From NCBI GenBank assembly GCA_051453625.1, contig JBOZIK010000001.1, positions 326,695 through 390,694 on the forward strand: a stretch of DNA of 64,000 nucleotides, read 5' to 3'. A program made the translations under genes and the position numbers. Positions 1 to 13,800 of this stretch are shown here, piece by piece. Numbering within the stretch: the stretch's first letter is position 1; each line of letters begins with the position of its first letter. Under the pieces are notes generated by a model. That model did no database searches, was not told where the DNA came from, and saw only the letters and a program-made list of their open reading frames with translations. The DNA is from Welwitschia mirabilis. Its lineage: Eukaryota > Gnetophyta > Gnetopsida > Welwitschiales.

Positions 1-60
1 ATAAACTAAAAATGGAGATAAAGAAATATTATAAGAATTAGTGCACTCCTTGATTAAATA

Positions 61-1400
61 GCTAATGAAGAGGAGATAATTAAAATTAATATAATTTTGG
101 ACCTGCTTATTACTAATGAAGTCTAGGAAATTTTGTATTATGCTTATGAACTTAAAATGCTGAAAATAAAGGAGGCCACTAAGAAAAACTTCAAGAAGTC
201 AATACAATAGTTCTTCAAAAATAAAATGAAAAACTTTAGAAATAATCAAATAAGATCAGAAAAATAAAACAAATAATTTTAAATTAAAAATTTTCAAACA
301 TTTTAAAAATTCAAAATAAAAATTAATGAAGTGTACAAGTAATAAAAGATAGAATTTACCAAGCTGAATGATGACCACAAGTATTGCAAAAATATTTGTA
401 TGGAGCATAAGCCCAAACTAATTAGCTTAAAGGATAGAAATCATAGATATTTGGAAGACAGAGATAAAAAGGTAAAACCCCTTAATGAAGCATAAAATAT
501 CATTTATAAGCTTTTTTCTCATAATGAATAGTTTAAGAAAAAATACAAAAGCTTAATCTAAAATTAGCTTAAGAAAGTAACATCTCTCAAGATAGATACT
601 ATGAACTAAACATAAGACAGAAAACTAGAGTAGACTATCAGTGAAGCTTTTATCAATGCTAAAAGTGAAGAAGACCTAGAAGTCAAAGTTGAAAGATTCT
701 TTAAATCTTACATGTAATTTTGTTGTATTAACAGACAATAATTTTTCCTTGTAATTATTCCTTTTTTTGGTTGAAGTAATGAAAAGGTAAAAGTTGTATG
801 AAGTATTTGTGTTTGTTTTTAATAACTTTATACAAGGGATAAAACAAACTCTAATATTAAATAAATACTTAAAAATAAAAAGGTTATCCTTCAAAAAGAA
901 AATAATACTAATTGTTAAAAGAATTATTTATTAGTTTAGATGAAACAAATTTGGGTATAATATTAAACCAATATAAAGGAATAAAAAGGCTAGCCACCAA
1001 AATAAAATAGCTTATAAAATAGTGCACTTAAAAAACTAGAAGTGAGAAAGTTTTAAATGTTACTATCTTACTAAATTTCTCAAATAGAACCTAAAGATAA
1101 AATTGCTTTAGAGATGATGAATATAATGAAGAAAAATAAATTAAGAAAAGTGAAGATGAAATAAATTCAAAAATCCAAAATAAGTCTAAGTGAAACTATG
1201 ATAAAATTAAAAGGAAGTGTTATAAAGATAACTAAACTCACTTAACAATTATAAACTTAGTTAACTAAACATAAAAAGACATGTTTCATTTTACAACTGA
1301 AAGATGCAAACCTGCCTATTTGATAAAACACAATCCAGATGAAGAACTTTTATTTCAAAAGATGAACTAGTATAAAAAAAATTTCATTAAGTTAAAACAA
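61..1400 (+). pseudogene. Unrecognised lysine-rich decayed coding trace
   Basis: No family is recognised. One plus-strand reading holds runs that look like protein rather than noise, for example ILDLLITNEV near 95-125 and EHKPKLISLKDRNHRYLED near 400-460. A further run, SEEDLEVKVERFFKSYM, lies near 665-715, and a charged piece continues in another frame to about 1,400. The composition is strongly Lys/Glu/Asn-rich. Stops are frequent and mostly TAA or TAG, as expected if CAA or CAG glutamine codons decayed. It may be the remains of a retroelement gag or a fragment of a host gene. AT-rich DNA gives Lys/Asn-rich readings easily, so confidence is low. Confidence 0.25.
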
Positions 1401-1449
1401 AGTGTAACAAAATGCTTGAAGTTACAAAGTCCTAAGTCTAAGATTTAGG

Positions 1450-4400
1450 TAGGTGGTTGATAGTTAAACCACTTGTTTAAAAATACAATAATGTTATTAA
1501 ATGTTACTTTTATGTTTTTTGTGATAAAATAACTATTCATAATCATATTTAATGATTAATTATTAATAATAATTTAAATAAATTAAAAATCTTTATTCCT
1601 TTATCATTTCTTCTATTATTCAGATTTCACACTTATTTCCAATAGTATACCATTTATTAAACTAACTAAAAGCAAAAAACTAAAATATTATTCTCCACTG
1701 AATCATAATATGTAATAATAGCCCCACTTAGCATGAAACTAAAGTGGCTAATGAATTTTTAAGAATATTTTTAAGGGGTGAAAACCAATTATCATTATGT
1801 CTAATAATCAAAGTATCATAAACTAATCAAGAATCATATGTTTTATTAGATAATAAACACTTTAACATAACATATTCTTATATCAAATAGTTATAGATAG
1901 AAGGATTTCTTAAATGAAAATATATAAGTTCCAAAGAATAACATGAAAATAATTTAATCAAAGGTCTTTTCAAAATAAAAATCCTTCATTTTTAAATGCA
2001 CTAAAATTTATACTCATAAACCTAGTTTCTGGAAAAAAACCATTACATTAGAGAAAAATCAAGCCAATGGATTAAGAGAGAGTATTAGATGGTACCAACC
2101 CAATGAGTTATAAGTGAAGCCTAAAGATCCTCATCCATAGATCTAATTTAATTAAAATCACTTATTCTTCAATTAATTCATTAAAGCAGAATGATTTTCT
2201 AAATTTTTATCCATCACTCTTAGTATTCAATGTAAAATGTTAACATTTTCAAATTTTATACAACATTTGAAACAATGATTATTCCATACTTCCAATTATT
2301 TTTCATGCTTCTATATTTCTACCACTTCAAATTCTTTTACTATGTAAAATACTTGGAACTTACAAATTTAATAAAATGCAAGGGACCAGTGCTATGCAAA
2401 ACCTAAAAAATTCCTTTAATAGTTTGAATATTTGGTTATATTCATTTATTAGAATGTGGGTAGATTTTTTTTCCTTTATTTTTCTCTAATAGGATGAAAA
2501 ATGTTAAGGAGGATATATGAACCATTTTCATCCATAACATCCTTATATTTAATTATGATTTTTAATTTTAGTAGTCTAATCTATGTTAAAATTAATCTAT
2601 AGTAATCCTTAATTAGTATTTATGATAGGATTCTAGGGTACTGTCTACATGATTTCTGAAAGTATCCATGTAACACCCTAGTATTTTTAATAAATTAATA
2701 TTTTGTTTACTTTATATTTATTATGTAGACAAGAATTATTAACTATCAAATGATGTAATGGATAGACAAATATGAATTATATGTTTATGTTTATTTTAAT
2801 TCATTAATGAAATCCTAATATTTGTATGCATATGTTGTTGAGTATAATATACTCTTCAATTTATGAAATATAATAAGAATAATACTTGCATATGTACTAA
2901 TATGTTGCAAAGACGTAAAATATATCATGAACAAGAACCAGATATGTAAATGAGATATAAAATATGAATGAAATCCATTTACATGAATCATATTTTATCA
3001 TACAAAAGTATGAACAAAATATATCATAGATGGGATTTAGAAATAGGGATCAGATCAAGTTATGTAAAACATGATTTACACATGGGTGTTAATCAAATAG
3101 GAATTGAAAGTCTAACAGACATGTAATTATGATGAAAAAGGGAAAGACATGTAGTTTTTGGTATGAATACAAAAGTTAAAGATAAGAAAATATCCAATAT
3201 GAAATAAAGTATGATTTGATCTAAAGTAAATAAATTATAAAGGACTAAATAATCTCTTCTAAAGCAATGTTTGTAATAACTTGATAAGAAATGTTACAGT
3301 AAGGGCATGAATCCTTAATTATTTTCTTAAATAATAATACACTTATTTCCCTTTTAACATGATTTTTGAAGAATTATAAAGGCCCTATGTGGCTTGAGCT
3401 TCCTTATTACTCTAGATACTTCCTACAATCTTAGGATTATTAGGAAGTGTAAAGATGACAAAAGGAATGAATAAGTATATTTAGAACTTTATTCAAATGT
3501 TTTATTTTAAATATTAATTATGTGCTCCTTTTGAGTATCATGAAATACTAAAAGCTAAATGTTTATGGAGAGAACAAAGAAATATACTACTTGAGTCAAT
3601 TGAGTGAATAAAAGTAATAACTTACTATCTCTAGAAGTAGAAAGATCTTCTAATTTAATTCATTGAGAGAACTCATATGAAAATAATAATTAGAATAAAT
3701 GAGTTCACATTCTAAGTATAGAATGATTGCATAAGCCTAAGGATTAATAAAGGATAAAAGAGTATAAGAGAAGATCCAATAATATGCTTAGCTAAAATTT
3801 GAAAAGTTAAACTTAGAATATGGTAAATGTATTAGAACTTAATTGATTCAAGCATATAATTTCTCTAATAAATCAATGAAGATTTAAAAAAAACATTATC
3901 AAATAATAATCATGGATGTAATATAATACAATAAATTATAATTCTCACTTTAAAATATTCATAATGAACATAGATGTCCTTAAAATTATTATAAATGATG
4001 ATTATTATAATGTAAAAGATAAACATATGATCTTAGTTAATTAAGATATATATACAAAGGTTAAAAGTCCAATATAAAGCAATTCATAAGAAGCTATAAG
4101 TTAAATATTAAGACATATAAAATAAAAAGAGGACATAAGCATCAAATTATAAAATAAATCAAGAAGTGTAAATAATGGATGTATAATAATCACACAAAGA
4201 TCATGATATGTTATTAAAGTATTAAAAATTAAAAAAATGTAAAATCAAAGGAAACCAAAAAGGAGTCAAATGCATGCACATAAAATTAAAATAAGACTTG
4301 CTTAGAATGTATCCACCATTAATTATTAATACTTTTAAATTTAAATAAATTTAGAAATGAAATTCTTTGTGTTATGAATTTACTTGTTAATAATCTAAAG

Positions 4401-5025
4401 TGCTAGCATATTAAATTTCTTTTATAATATGATCTACTTATCTATTAGAGTTTTTCCATCTTTTAAATTCTTTATTTTTTTAACCTAGGATAAAATCCTA
4501 TAGAAGAACATATAATGTCAAAATTTCCATAGTGGTTACTGTAACTTGGAATGTAATAATGTGTTTTGTATATTTTACTTTGTACAATTCCAAGTTGAAA
4601 AACTTCTCATAATGATTTTGTGACTTCAAAGAACAATGTGTTTTTCTTCTATTTCTTTAAAGGACTTAAATTTATCAAAATTTTCATACTAATTTCATTA
4701 AAAAAATAAAGTTCATGATATTCTTTAATACATGATTTAACTATAAAGAAATAATGGAAGAGTCATCCCAAAATACCTTATGATAAATCTAGATGAAACT
4801 ATGGAATTTTAATTATGGTAATTTAGGTATTAAGATTTCTCCTCCTTTAAAAAACAATCATTTAAAAGGAATTTTTTAAACTTAATATTAAACTTGATGT
4901 ATTAGATTTAGTAGAAAATATTTTTTTAGTAAAAAGAATTTTGGATCATTAAACATAGAGGGGAGTAATGAATAACTTCCAAATTAAAAATCATACTATA
5001 AATAAAAATTAATAGTAACCAAAAA
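1450..5025. other. AT-rich stretch, no gene seen
   Basis: Both strands are crowded with stops and no domain, RNA gene or clear repeat boundary is visible. A string TGTAACACCCTAG at 2,669 resembles the start of many plant LTRs, and ATGTTACA occurs near 3,291. The flanking bases show no target duplication, so no element is called. Confidence 0.5.
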
Positions 5026-5029
5026 TTAA

Positions 5030-6005
5030 AAGATGCAAAACAAAAGAATTTAACTCCTGACTATGGTGGGCACTACCTTCTACGTTCTAAGGGAAGGCCT
5101 ATTGGCCTTACTCTAAAGGCCTTTGTTCTTGGGCTTTGACTGAGGGTTCTTCTTGAACTTCATTTTCCTGCATTAGGGGTAGAATTACTTTCTTTGCTTG
5201 AACTTCCTAGGGCGAAATCACCCCTCTCTTAAAATGAGGGGTTTCTGGCTCAGTATCCCTCTTAGATTGGGAAACCTTATTAGGCTTGGGCCTTTTCTTC
5301 TTTTTACCCTTAGGAGACATATCCTTAAAAGTCCTTTGCTGAGGAGGAGGAGGAGGAGGGCTAACCTCCCTTATTCTCAGATCCTTTAAAGATCTCCAAA
5401 TGACCATGATAAGGCCTAAATGTGTCACAGAATTTTTCCATTGTAAAGCCTAAATGAAAAAGTAAGGAACATTAGCTTAATACCCTAGGTTGAAGGCCTT
5501 GATAAAGGAAAAATATAGCCCTGATAGTTTCAAACAATATCTGGTATAAATAAAGTAGCAGTCAATCATCTCAGCCCTTAAGCCCCATAAGAGCGGAAGT
5601 ACCTTGCAATTAATATGATTACCAGAAAGCTTTGGGATGCCTTCTAAGAAGAAATGGACCTTCTACTACCCTCAGGGATTCTTTCCCTTATTATAGGAAT
5701 GCCCAATAGGTGAGAAATGGATTATTCTATAATATTAATTGAAATTCTTCTTAATGTGGTTCCTTATCCTTTCCATCTTCTATAAAATGAAGCGATATCG
5801 ATCTCAAGTGCTTTTTTTAGCTTGTGTAAGAGAGCTTTTCATCCTATGGCCTGCACCTTATCCCATAATGTAGGGCACCCTTCGAACAAGCTTGGGTCTA
5901 ATGGCTCAATTATTGGAGTAGCCTCCATAGATGCCTTGATTTACAAATGGTACCATTTAATATTTCTAGCATTGTTTATAGGAAATGGAAGGGGGTATTA
6001 TTGAA
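5030..6005 (-). pseudogene. Unrecognised broken protein gene (proline/basic tail)
   Basis: This block is visibly less AT-rich than its surroundings and reads as protein on the minus strand. From about 5,800 down to 5,430 it gives phrases such as DIASFYRRWKG, SHLLGIPI, HINCKVLPLLWGLRAE and KLSGLYFSFIKAFNLGY, broken by several stops and frame changes. From 5,428 to 5,207 an uninterrupted stretch of 73 codons carries a run of seven prolines and then a basic Lys/Arg-rich tail (SPKGKKKKRPKPNK). The layout, a helical domain followed by a Pro-rich basic tail, recalls the gag-like or 'putative plant transposon protein' ORFs of plant retroelements. I do not recognise the family. It could also be part of a nested element truncated by the gap to its right. 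Confidence 0.4.
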
Positions 6006-6180
6006 TATCACTTCATTATGGGTATGTCAGATCTGCCATCATGTCAAGTGTATATCATCTTTTTTGCACATCTCAGATATGTTCCAACTGTTGTAATAAT
6101 TACTCATAACTCTTATTAATTCAGTACTCCATCTACATTGATGAAGAATGTGTTAAGCATTTTCTTAATGAGATTAGCAT

Positions 6181-6842
6181 NNNNNNNNNNNNNNNNNNNN
6201 NNNNNNNNNNNNNNNNNNNNNNNNNNNNNNNNNNNNNNNNNNNNNNNNNNNNNNNNNNNNNNNNNNNNNNNNNNNNNNNNNNNNNNNNNNNNNNNNNNNN
6301 NNNNNNNNNNNNNNNNNNNNNNNNNNNNNNNNNNNNNNNNNNNNNNNNNNNNNNNNNNNNNNNNNNNNNNNNNNNNNNNNNNNNNNNNNNNNNNNNNNNN
6401 NNNNNNNNNNNNNNNNNNNNNNNNNNNNNNNNNNNNNNNNNNNNNNNNNNNNNNNNNNNNNNNNNNNNNNNNNNNNNNNNNNNNNNNNNNNNNNNNNNNN
6501 NNNNNNNNNNNNNNNNNNNNNNNNNNNNNNNNNNNNNNNNNNNNNNNNNNNNNNNNNNNNNNNNNNNNNNNNNNNNNNNNNNNNNNNNNNNNNNNNNNNN
6601 NNNNNNNNNNNNNNNNNNNNNNNNNNNNNNNNNNNNNNNNNNNNNNNNNNNNNNNNNNNNNNNNNNNNNNNNNNNNNNNNNNNNNNNNNNNNNNNNNNNN
6701 NNNNNNNNNNNNNNNNNNNNNNNNNNNNNNNNNNNNNNNNNNNNNNNNNNNNNNNNNNNNNNNNNNNNNNNNNNNNNNNNNNNNNNNNNNNNNNNNNNNN
6801 NNNNNNNNNNNNNNNNNNNNNNNNNNNNNNNNNNNNNNNNNN
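6181..6842. other. Assembly gap (N)
   Basis: A run of 662 N. It separates the unrecognised minus-strand gene from the 3' part of the LINE, so the 3' end and poly-A tail of the LINE cannot be located. Confidence 0.99.
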
Positions 6843-7079
6843 TAGATGTCATGTTTGAGTAGTTGATCCCATGTGAGAATTCAGTTGTGACCCTTCAGCC
6901 AATTGAAGATCTTAATTTTATTTGGAATTTGCCCCCTTAAAAGAATTTTGTAAGCCTCATTTTTCCCATATTTTGTAAGGAGTATCATTTTAATTGTATC
7001 ATCATTGCAAATGTTTAGTTTCATCAAGTTTCTTCTCATATACAGAGGTGTTTTTAAAGGTAGGACTCCCCTTCTCTCA

Positions 7080-9660
7080 TGCTTTAAGTTGAGTACTTAT
7101 GGTTAATAAGATTTCTCTAAGGTTAATCACCCTTAGATAGTCTTTTAAGAACTTTCTGTGCATCAGTCAGAAGACAATCCTCTAGCCTATGCACTCCCTA
7201 ACCTCGTGCCTCTCTTAGATGAGCAATAAGCTTCCATTTATAAAGGTTAATGTATTTTTTATCTTTACTTTCTAACTACATGAAGTTCTTTAGAGTTCTG
7301 TTAATTTTTTTTAATTATGAATTTTGGGTTGAGAGGGGTTATAACAAAGGCAATGTACCTGAAACAAAATATCAGATAAGTATTTACTAGGATGATTTTT
7401 TCTTTAAAGGAAAGGAATTTATTCTGCTAGGCATTGCATTTCCTCTTTATTGATTCCAAGATGAAGTTTCAAGTTAGGATCTTGTACCAATTCCGAAGAG
7501 AGATTCCAAGGTAGATTTCCTTAGAATTCTGGTGATTTCGCTCCTTCTAGTAATGTTTTAGTCCATAATGTAAATTCCAGATTTATTATAATTAGTTTTA
7601 AGTCTCATGGAATCTTCAAAATGATTCATAGATTTCTTGGTAGCTTTAGCTTGTTGACAAGAGGCTTGAGTTATGATGATTATGTCATTAGTGTACTGGT
7701 TATTAATAAATATTTAGCTTCCTATTTTAATGCTTATAACTCCATTACTTTTAAGAATTCCATGTAAAACATTTAAAACAAATAGAAAGAGGAATAAAAG
7801 GATTCCCTTGCCTTAATTCTTGACCTATTAAAAAGTATTTAGTTTTATAACTATTAACTTCCACTCTGAACTTAGCAGAAGCTTGTATATCTAACCATAA
7901 GTTAGTAATGTCTAAATTGAATTTTATTTTTCTAAGAATACAACCTAAATCTTGTCAGCTAATAGATTCATAGGCCATTATGATATCTAGTTTAGTAATG
8001 AGTAAAGGAAATATATGTTTTTTAATAGAATAAATAATTTCATGAGTTAGGAGAATTTGGTCTTGAATGTACTTAGATCGGATGAAGTCAGATTGGTTCT
8101 CGGAAACTACCTTGGGGAGTAGGGTAATGATATATCCCACCATTATTTTTGTGAAGATCCTATATGGAACATTACAAATACCTAGTAGTTTATATCCTTC
8201 TAGTTTACTAGCATCTCATTTTTTGGGAATGAGGACAACCTTGGTTCTATTCATTTCCCTAGGGATGCATTTATTGTTAAAGATATCTTGTATTACATCA
8301 TGAAGGTTGTCTCCCATAAAAGAGAAATAGGTCCTAAATAGTTTGATTAGGCAACTGTCTAGCCTTGGTTCTCTATTATTCTTCATTAATTTCAAAGCTG
8401 GCTAAACTTCTTCTCTAACTAGAGGTTTAGTTAAATGAGCATTATCCTCATTAGAAATTCTTCTATCCTTTGAAATAAGGTTGAGAATGATATATTTCCA
8501 CTCCTATGTTTTCTTAAGGTGGATTTATATTTCCTTGGCTATTTTCTCTTCATTTTAATAGTCTATTTCCTGATGGTAAGCCTTCTGATTCAGTTATCTA
8601 CTCAATGTTGGTTAGTGTACTAAAAGAAGAATTTGGTATCTATCCCCCTCTTTGAGCCACTTAATCTTAGTTATTTTCCTCTAATAATTTTCCTCATATA
8701 CATTTATTTCTTAAAATTCCATGAGGCATTTGTATTTCCTATTATGAAAGAAGTTCTGATTTTCTTCCTCTTCTTACTCAGCTTGAATTTTTTTATAACT
8801 CTTCCTTCAGCTTGTTTTTCGATTCAAATCTCTGCTTATCCTTTTTCCTTCAATCCTTAATGTGTGAGTTAAGGGTATTTAAGCCTATGTAGAGAAATGT
8901 AAGAGGGTAAGTGTTATTATACTAATTTTAGATCTTCTCAATTATTATTCTAGTCTCTTTCTTCATATTTGAAATAAGGCTCTAGGGGCATTATTATCCA
9001 TATTTTATATTTAACTGATTGATGATCTGAGGCCATTTTATTCAGACCCCATGCTTCGATTGGTATCTTAGCTATGTTCTTTCAAGTAAGGATTTGGTCT
9101 ATTCTAGACATTATCTGGTTGTCTCTTATTCTTCTATTGGACTAGGTGTATTTATATCCTATAAGTGATACATTCAAGAGGATATTTTTCATCATAAAAT
9201 CTCTAAGAATTGCTAACCCCCTACTATTCTAGTTTTTGTCGTTTGTTTCTCCCAATGGTGTAGGCATTAATTAAAATTTCCCACTAGTAATCATTTGGCC
9301 TTGTCCATTACTATCCTCTAGAGGTCCTCGAACATGGAGGCTTTGTCTAGATTGTTCTAGAGGATGTAAACATTTGTAATAATCCATCCTTCTTTCTTTA
9401 GATAGACAGTTAAGTGATTTTTACTGCTATTAAGTAGTTCTACTTTCTTATTCATGAGGGTCATAATTCCTCTTGAGTTTACTTGTGCTGTAGATGTGAG
9501 AATGTTTCACTGCTACCAGAAGTTGTCTAATTTCATGCTATCTCACATGTTTGTTTCTTGTAAACAGAATAAATTGATGTTAAATTTTCTGATCAAATCT
9601 CTTAGGATCTTTTCTTATAGTAAAACCCTAGTTCCCTATAATTCTAAGTGATACACTCCA
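7080..9660 (-). pseudogene. LINE ORF2: endonuclease-reverse transcriptase
   Basis: ORF2 products nick target DNA and prime reverse transcription in the nucleus. The endonuclease start is visible as NYRELG with a following KKRS near 9,600, where the family has an NxRGLG-type motif. Its end is MSRIDQIL then ASDHQSV near 9,020-9,110, which preserves the SDH catalytic motif at about 9,022-9,030. The RT part reads IPKK, then LPKVVSENQSDFI (8,143-8,070) and ITKLDIIMAYESIS (about 7,955-8,000), keeping the motif A aspartate. RQGNPFIP (motif B) follows. The motif C box reads YTND at 7,684-7,695 instead of the usual F/Y-A-D-D, so a catalytic Asp is lost. A longer uninterrupted piece spans 8,143-7,955. 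Stops and frameshifts are numerous and no activity is expected. Confidence 0.85.
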
Positions 9661-10029
9661 TCAAGTTTGTTTTTATCCCTTTCTAAGCACTTCTTTGCCT
9701 TTTTTCAATGTGTATAGTTGCTTAAGAGCTGCTAGCCACATTATCTATAGTTTTTTTCTCTCAGAATATTCCATTGCTGAGTATTTCCTTTATCTAAACT
9801 TTAACATCATTTGACTCATTTGTATTTATTGGATTTTGAGATTAATAGGCATCTTTATGCTCTTCCTCCGTTAGGTGTTGCAAGGGATTGTATTTCATGT
9901 TTTTTTCATTTTTTTCTTTTGAGTAGACCATAATATTTTTGATTATCTTCTCTTTCTTCTATTTGTGTTAGCAATCATTTTTATTATGCCCTATCTTTCC
10001 ACAAAAAGAATATGTTTCCTTCTATTTTC

Positions 10030-10870
10030 TTTTAATGTCAATCTAGTCCTTTCCTACATTCTTTCTTTTCGTGGCCTTTTCTTCCATAATGGATACATCT
10101 CTTTTTTGTTATCGTGCATCTTCTTGGGGTGTGCCTAGCCTTCTCATAGGTCTCACACGTTACTAGAAGATTTTCATAAGTGACTTTGAGGTCATACATA
10201 CCCCACTTAGATCTGAACTTCATGGATTAAATCTCCTTTATTTATTCTATGCTAATCTAAACACAAAATCTTGTTAGAATCAATCTTGTTTGTTTTATGA
10301 TTATCTTATCTAATTTTATTACTTCTCTAAACTAAGAGGAAATTTTTATTAGTAGATCTTCATCCCATAACTCCAGATGAAACTTCTGTATATGGATCCA
10401 TAGTGGTAGTTTTTTGGACAGGTTTGGGTCCAATTGCACTCCCAGCATCCATTTGGCTAGGGATAACCCCTTCACTCCAAAAAGCCATGGTTCTCTTTCT
10501 ATTACTTCATTTTAATCCTTTTCATTATCAAATTGAAAGAGAACTAATCCTTTTGGCATAGTTATTACCTCGACTTTACTAACCCCTATTCATTTAGTGG
10601 CTATCCATTCTCTAATGAAATCAAGTTTGGGCCTTGGACTCACCGAAACAAACTTGTCTATTAAACTATATTAAAGTTTCTTTTCTATTCCAGAGCATGC
10701 ATCTTCATCTATGTCTAAAACTAGGGTTTTCCCCTCCTTAGAATACTGAGTCTTCTTTATTTTGAGGGAAAAAACCCCTTCTTTAAATCTTGCTTTATAT
10801 CAACTCTGAAGAAAGAAATAATACTATGTTTTACTCCTTACTCGATTATTTGATGGCTAATACTATCCCT
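10030..10870 (-). pseudogene. LINE ORF1: nucleic-acid-binding protein with two damaged CCHC knuckles
   Basis: ORF1 proteins of plant L1 elements bind the element RNA. The minus strand reads PWLFGVKGLSLAKWMLG, then LDPNLSKKLPLWIHIQ and LELWDEDLLIKI. These match the DUF4283 and adjoining region typical of these proteins (family knowledge). An uninterrupted stretch from 10,223 to 10,038 then carries two zinc knuckles, CETYEKARHTPRRC and CIHYGRKGHEKKEC. In both, the second cysteine of the CX2CX4HX4C pattern has become tyrosine, and in the first the usual Gly before His is Arg. The same G-to-A change hit both knuckles, so zinc binding should be lost. Several stops lie upstream. Confidence 0.82.
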
Positions 10871-10879
10871 TGTATGATG

Positions 10880-13800
10880 TAGTTCTCTGAAATTGAAACT
10901 ACCCCTATCGATGTAATGTTTCATGAACCCTAGCTTTTTTCTTTCCTCGCTTTGCTCTAAGTAATCACTTCTCATCTCTTCGATAATTAGCAATACTTAG
11001 AAATAAGTGTTGGTTAGCATTTACTAAAACTTCTATTATGTTTTTTTTTATTTTTCTTCATTTCCATAAATCCAATATATGTATATAGAAAAATTTATCA
11101 CTTATCAACCTGACTAGTTAAAATAACTTCATTATGGGTTATCTTGATGATTCATTGTGAACTAAATGGTTGAAGTACTAATGATTTCAACTAATTCTTT
11201 AATAAATCTTTGATTTTAATTTAATGTTTTTACCTTATTTTAGGTTAAGAGCATCATAGTTTTCTACATTTTTCAGCATAATTTTTTAATGTTTTTTGTA
11301 TTTATTTCATAATATAAGCTTTTATCAACATAATTTAAAGAAAGCAATTAGAAAAATAATTCAATTTTGATTAAGAGAATATTTGTTTAGACTAATAAGT
11401 CACTTAATTTCTTGAATCCTTATAGTTTTGATGAAGCTTAATATTAATAGAAGAATCTATTCCTATCTTACTGGCAGTTAGCTTTTTATCTTTGTTAATA
11501 TTAACAAACTTGAGTAGAACTAATGAAAATAAGCTAGTCTTAATAAGAGAATCATTAGATGTAGTGTTTACTAGCATTAATTTCACATGGAGTAACTAGT
11601 TCTCTATGATTAATGTTTTTTAAAGTTAAGATTTTGATAACATTAAATGTAAGGATGGAAAAAGACTTAATTTTCATCTTGTGGAGAAGAGAATGTTGCA
11701 TATTTTTCTAGTCTTTTCTAGAGCTCTTTATCAGCTATCTTATCAGAGAGTTACCAATTCATTTATATAAAGAAAGACTAGTAGAGAAGCTTATTTGCTT
11801 TTGATCATTATGATTTTCCTTGTCTAACTACTAGCTTTTAATGCTTTGATATTTGTAGTTATTTCCATGTCCTGTGTCCTATGTCTTCTCCTCCTGTGCT
11901 ATAATGAAGGCCTTTCCTATTTTTATTTACAATACCTTATTTTCTAGTTTGTCTATTGTTGAATAGACTTGTCTAGCATCCTACCTGTCGATGTATTCTT
12001 TCTTTCTCCAGTGATTTCTACCTAGATCTTCAACTATTGCTCTATATACTGGTGTCCCTTCTGTTTTCTTTGACTATTTTCCTTATTCCCCTACTAATCC
12101 CTTTAATGCTTATTTTTATCTCAACTTCTTATTGAACTAGCTATTAGTTAAATTTCTTACTTCTATTAATTTTCTAGATTTACATAAGAATCTAAGTAAT
12201 GATGGATAAAGAAAAGCACCATGTTTCTGTAATGGCTTTATAGATTCATGATTAGAAGGAGCTTTTAAATTTAATTAATTCAATCCTCTACTTGTATAGT
12301 GTGTCTTCCAACATTAATGTTAGCCTAAATGTCAAAGATAATTTTCTAGTAGGATAAATCTAAACCTCTAGGCATTTTTCAAGTTATATGATGGCAGATG
12401 AATAGAAAAATATGTAGGCTCTATTTTTCTATTGGTGATACTATTAATGTTCAAAATAGCCTCCCATCCATATCAAAATGGATACTAGCATAGGATATGC
12501 AACTGGTAGATAAGGAATGCATAGTCAATAGAACCAATTTTTGATGAAGCATTTGAGTTTACATTAAGGTTACTCATTATTGAGTGTTCTTTCCAATCAC
12601 TAATTACATCATCAGATACTCAATAATATCTATATTAGTACGTAGATCAACCATGAAAATGCTTAAAGATACTCTTATTATATTGTCATTTGGGTTACAT
12701 ACCTATAAGCTTCCTTATCCAATGTTACTATTGCATTTGCATAAAGAAATAATTACCTTATAAAATATGCACATGCATTAGTAAGATTCCTTTTCTCTTT
12801 ACATGGTAGGGCTTATGCATTATAATGGGGTTTGGAGGGATGAGAAATAATCATGTAATGTTGGAGCACTTGTAACATTTTATTCTTGCTTGTTGTTTCT
12901 ACTTTGTAGCACTTTATTAGAGAGCCTATGATACAAGAGCAACATGATGTGAAAATAAGTGATATTCCATTAATGATTTCAATGGAATCTTCATAGAAAG
13001 GTAAGATAGCACTACATAAAAAATATCAATAAACGTTGGCACAATGATATTGAAAGAATATGTGCAATGGGGTTATTCCTTATTTGTCATGAATTAGATA
13101 AAGTCAAAAACCCCTTATGTATGTAGGATATTGAGAGAGAATTCATGTATTATGTGTCTATCAAAAAGGAGACTTAGAGTGTAGCTTCTAAAACCACTCC
13201 TCTAATCCCATTAGTTGAATATGTCATCATTTAATTAGAGAAACTAGAACTAGAGGCAACTAGGTTAGGTTAAATAAACTCAACAATAACACTCTAATTT
13301 TTGTAACTTAATCAAATCATATGTATTTTGAAAATATCTAGTGTATAATGATGGATGTGTATAGAGCTAAGTAGGTGTTACTTACAATGTCATCCTATAA
13401 ATATGGCTAGGTTTCTTGTATTCTTTGAAGGTGCTCAATCAAGCCATAGACCTAACTGTTAAGTATAGTACTTAATTGTTAGTTCGATTTAGCCTCTGCC
13501 TACCATATATAACATCCATTTGAATTAGAATCTTTTTCATTCATTGATAAATGTAGATTGTAGCATAAAATAGGTGGAAAGCATATGTAGCAAGCAATTA
13601 GTAAGTAACAAAATAGATCAGATAGAGCTATAGATTCATCAACATGAAGAAAGACCTATGATGTATTCCATGCTAAAAGTTAATGAGGAGTTAACTAGGT
13701 AGTTTACCTATAATCCTTTAAAGCTATATACTATTCTACTTAGATAAGATTTGTAGAATATATCTCATAAACCTTTATTCTTCATTAAGTAAAAACACCA

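Larger units (their letters stand above)
6850..10870 (-). mobile_element. L1-type LINE (non-LTR retrotransposon), decayed
   Basis: Read on the minus strand, the order is the plant L1 order. ORF1 with a DUF4283-type region and two CCHC-like knuckles comes first (10,870-10,030). Next is an apurinic-type endonuclease (about 9,660-8,900), then a reverse transcriptase (about 8,300-7,600) and a C-terminal region (to about 7,080). No LTRs are present. The 3' end lies at or beyond the N gap at 6,181-6,842. Frames are broken many times, so this is a dead copy. Target-site duplications were not found. The neighbours are unrelated AT-rich DNA. Confidence 0.85.

Noticed and set aside
676-894. 72-codon minus-strand open frame
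   Set aside because: AT-rich, Phe/Asn/Lys-rich composition and no family match; it overlaps a plus-strand reading that looks more protein-like.
2669-3298. Possible solo LTR (TGTAACACCC ... TGTTACA)
   Set aside because: Flanking pentamers ATCCA and GTAAG do not match, and no second copy in the window supports it.
6133-6852. Open frames of 235-239 codons
   Set aside because: They run through 662 N and have almost no real sequence.
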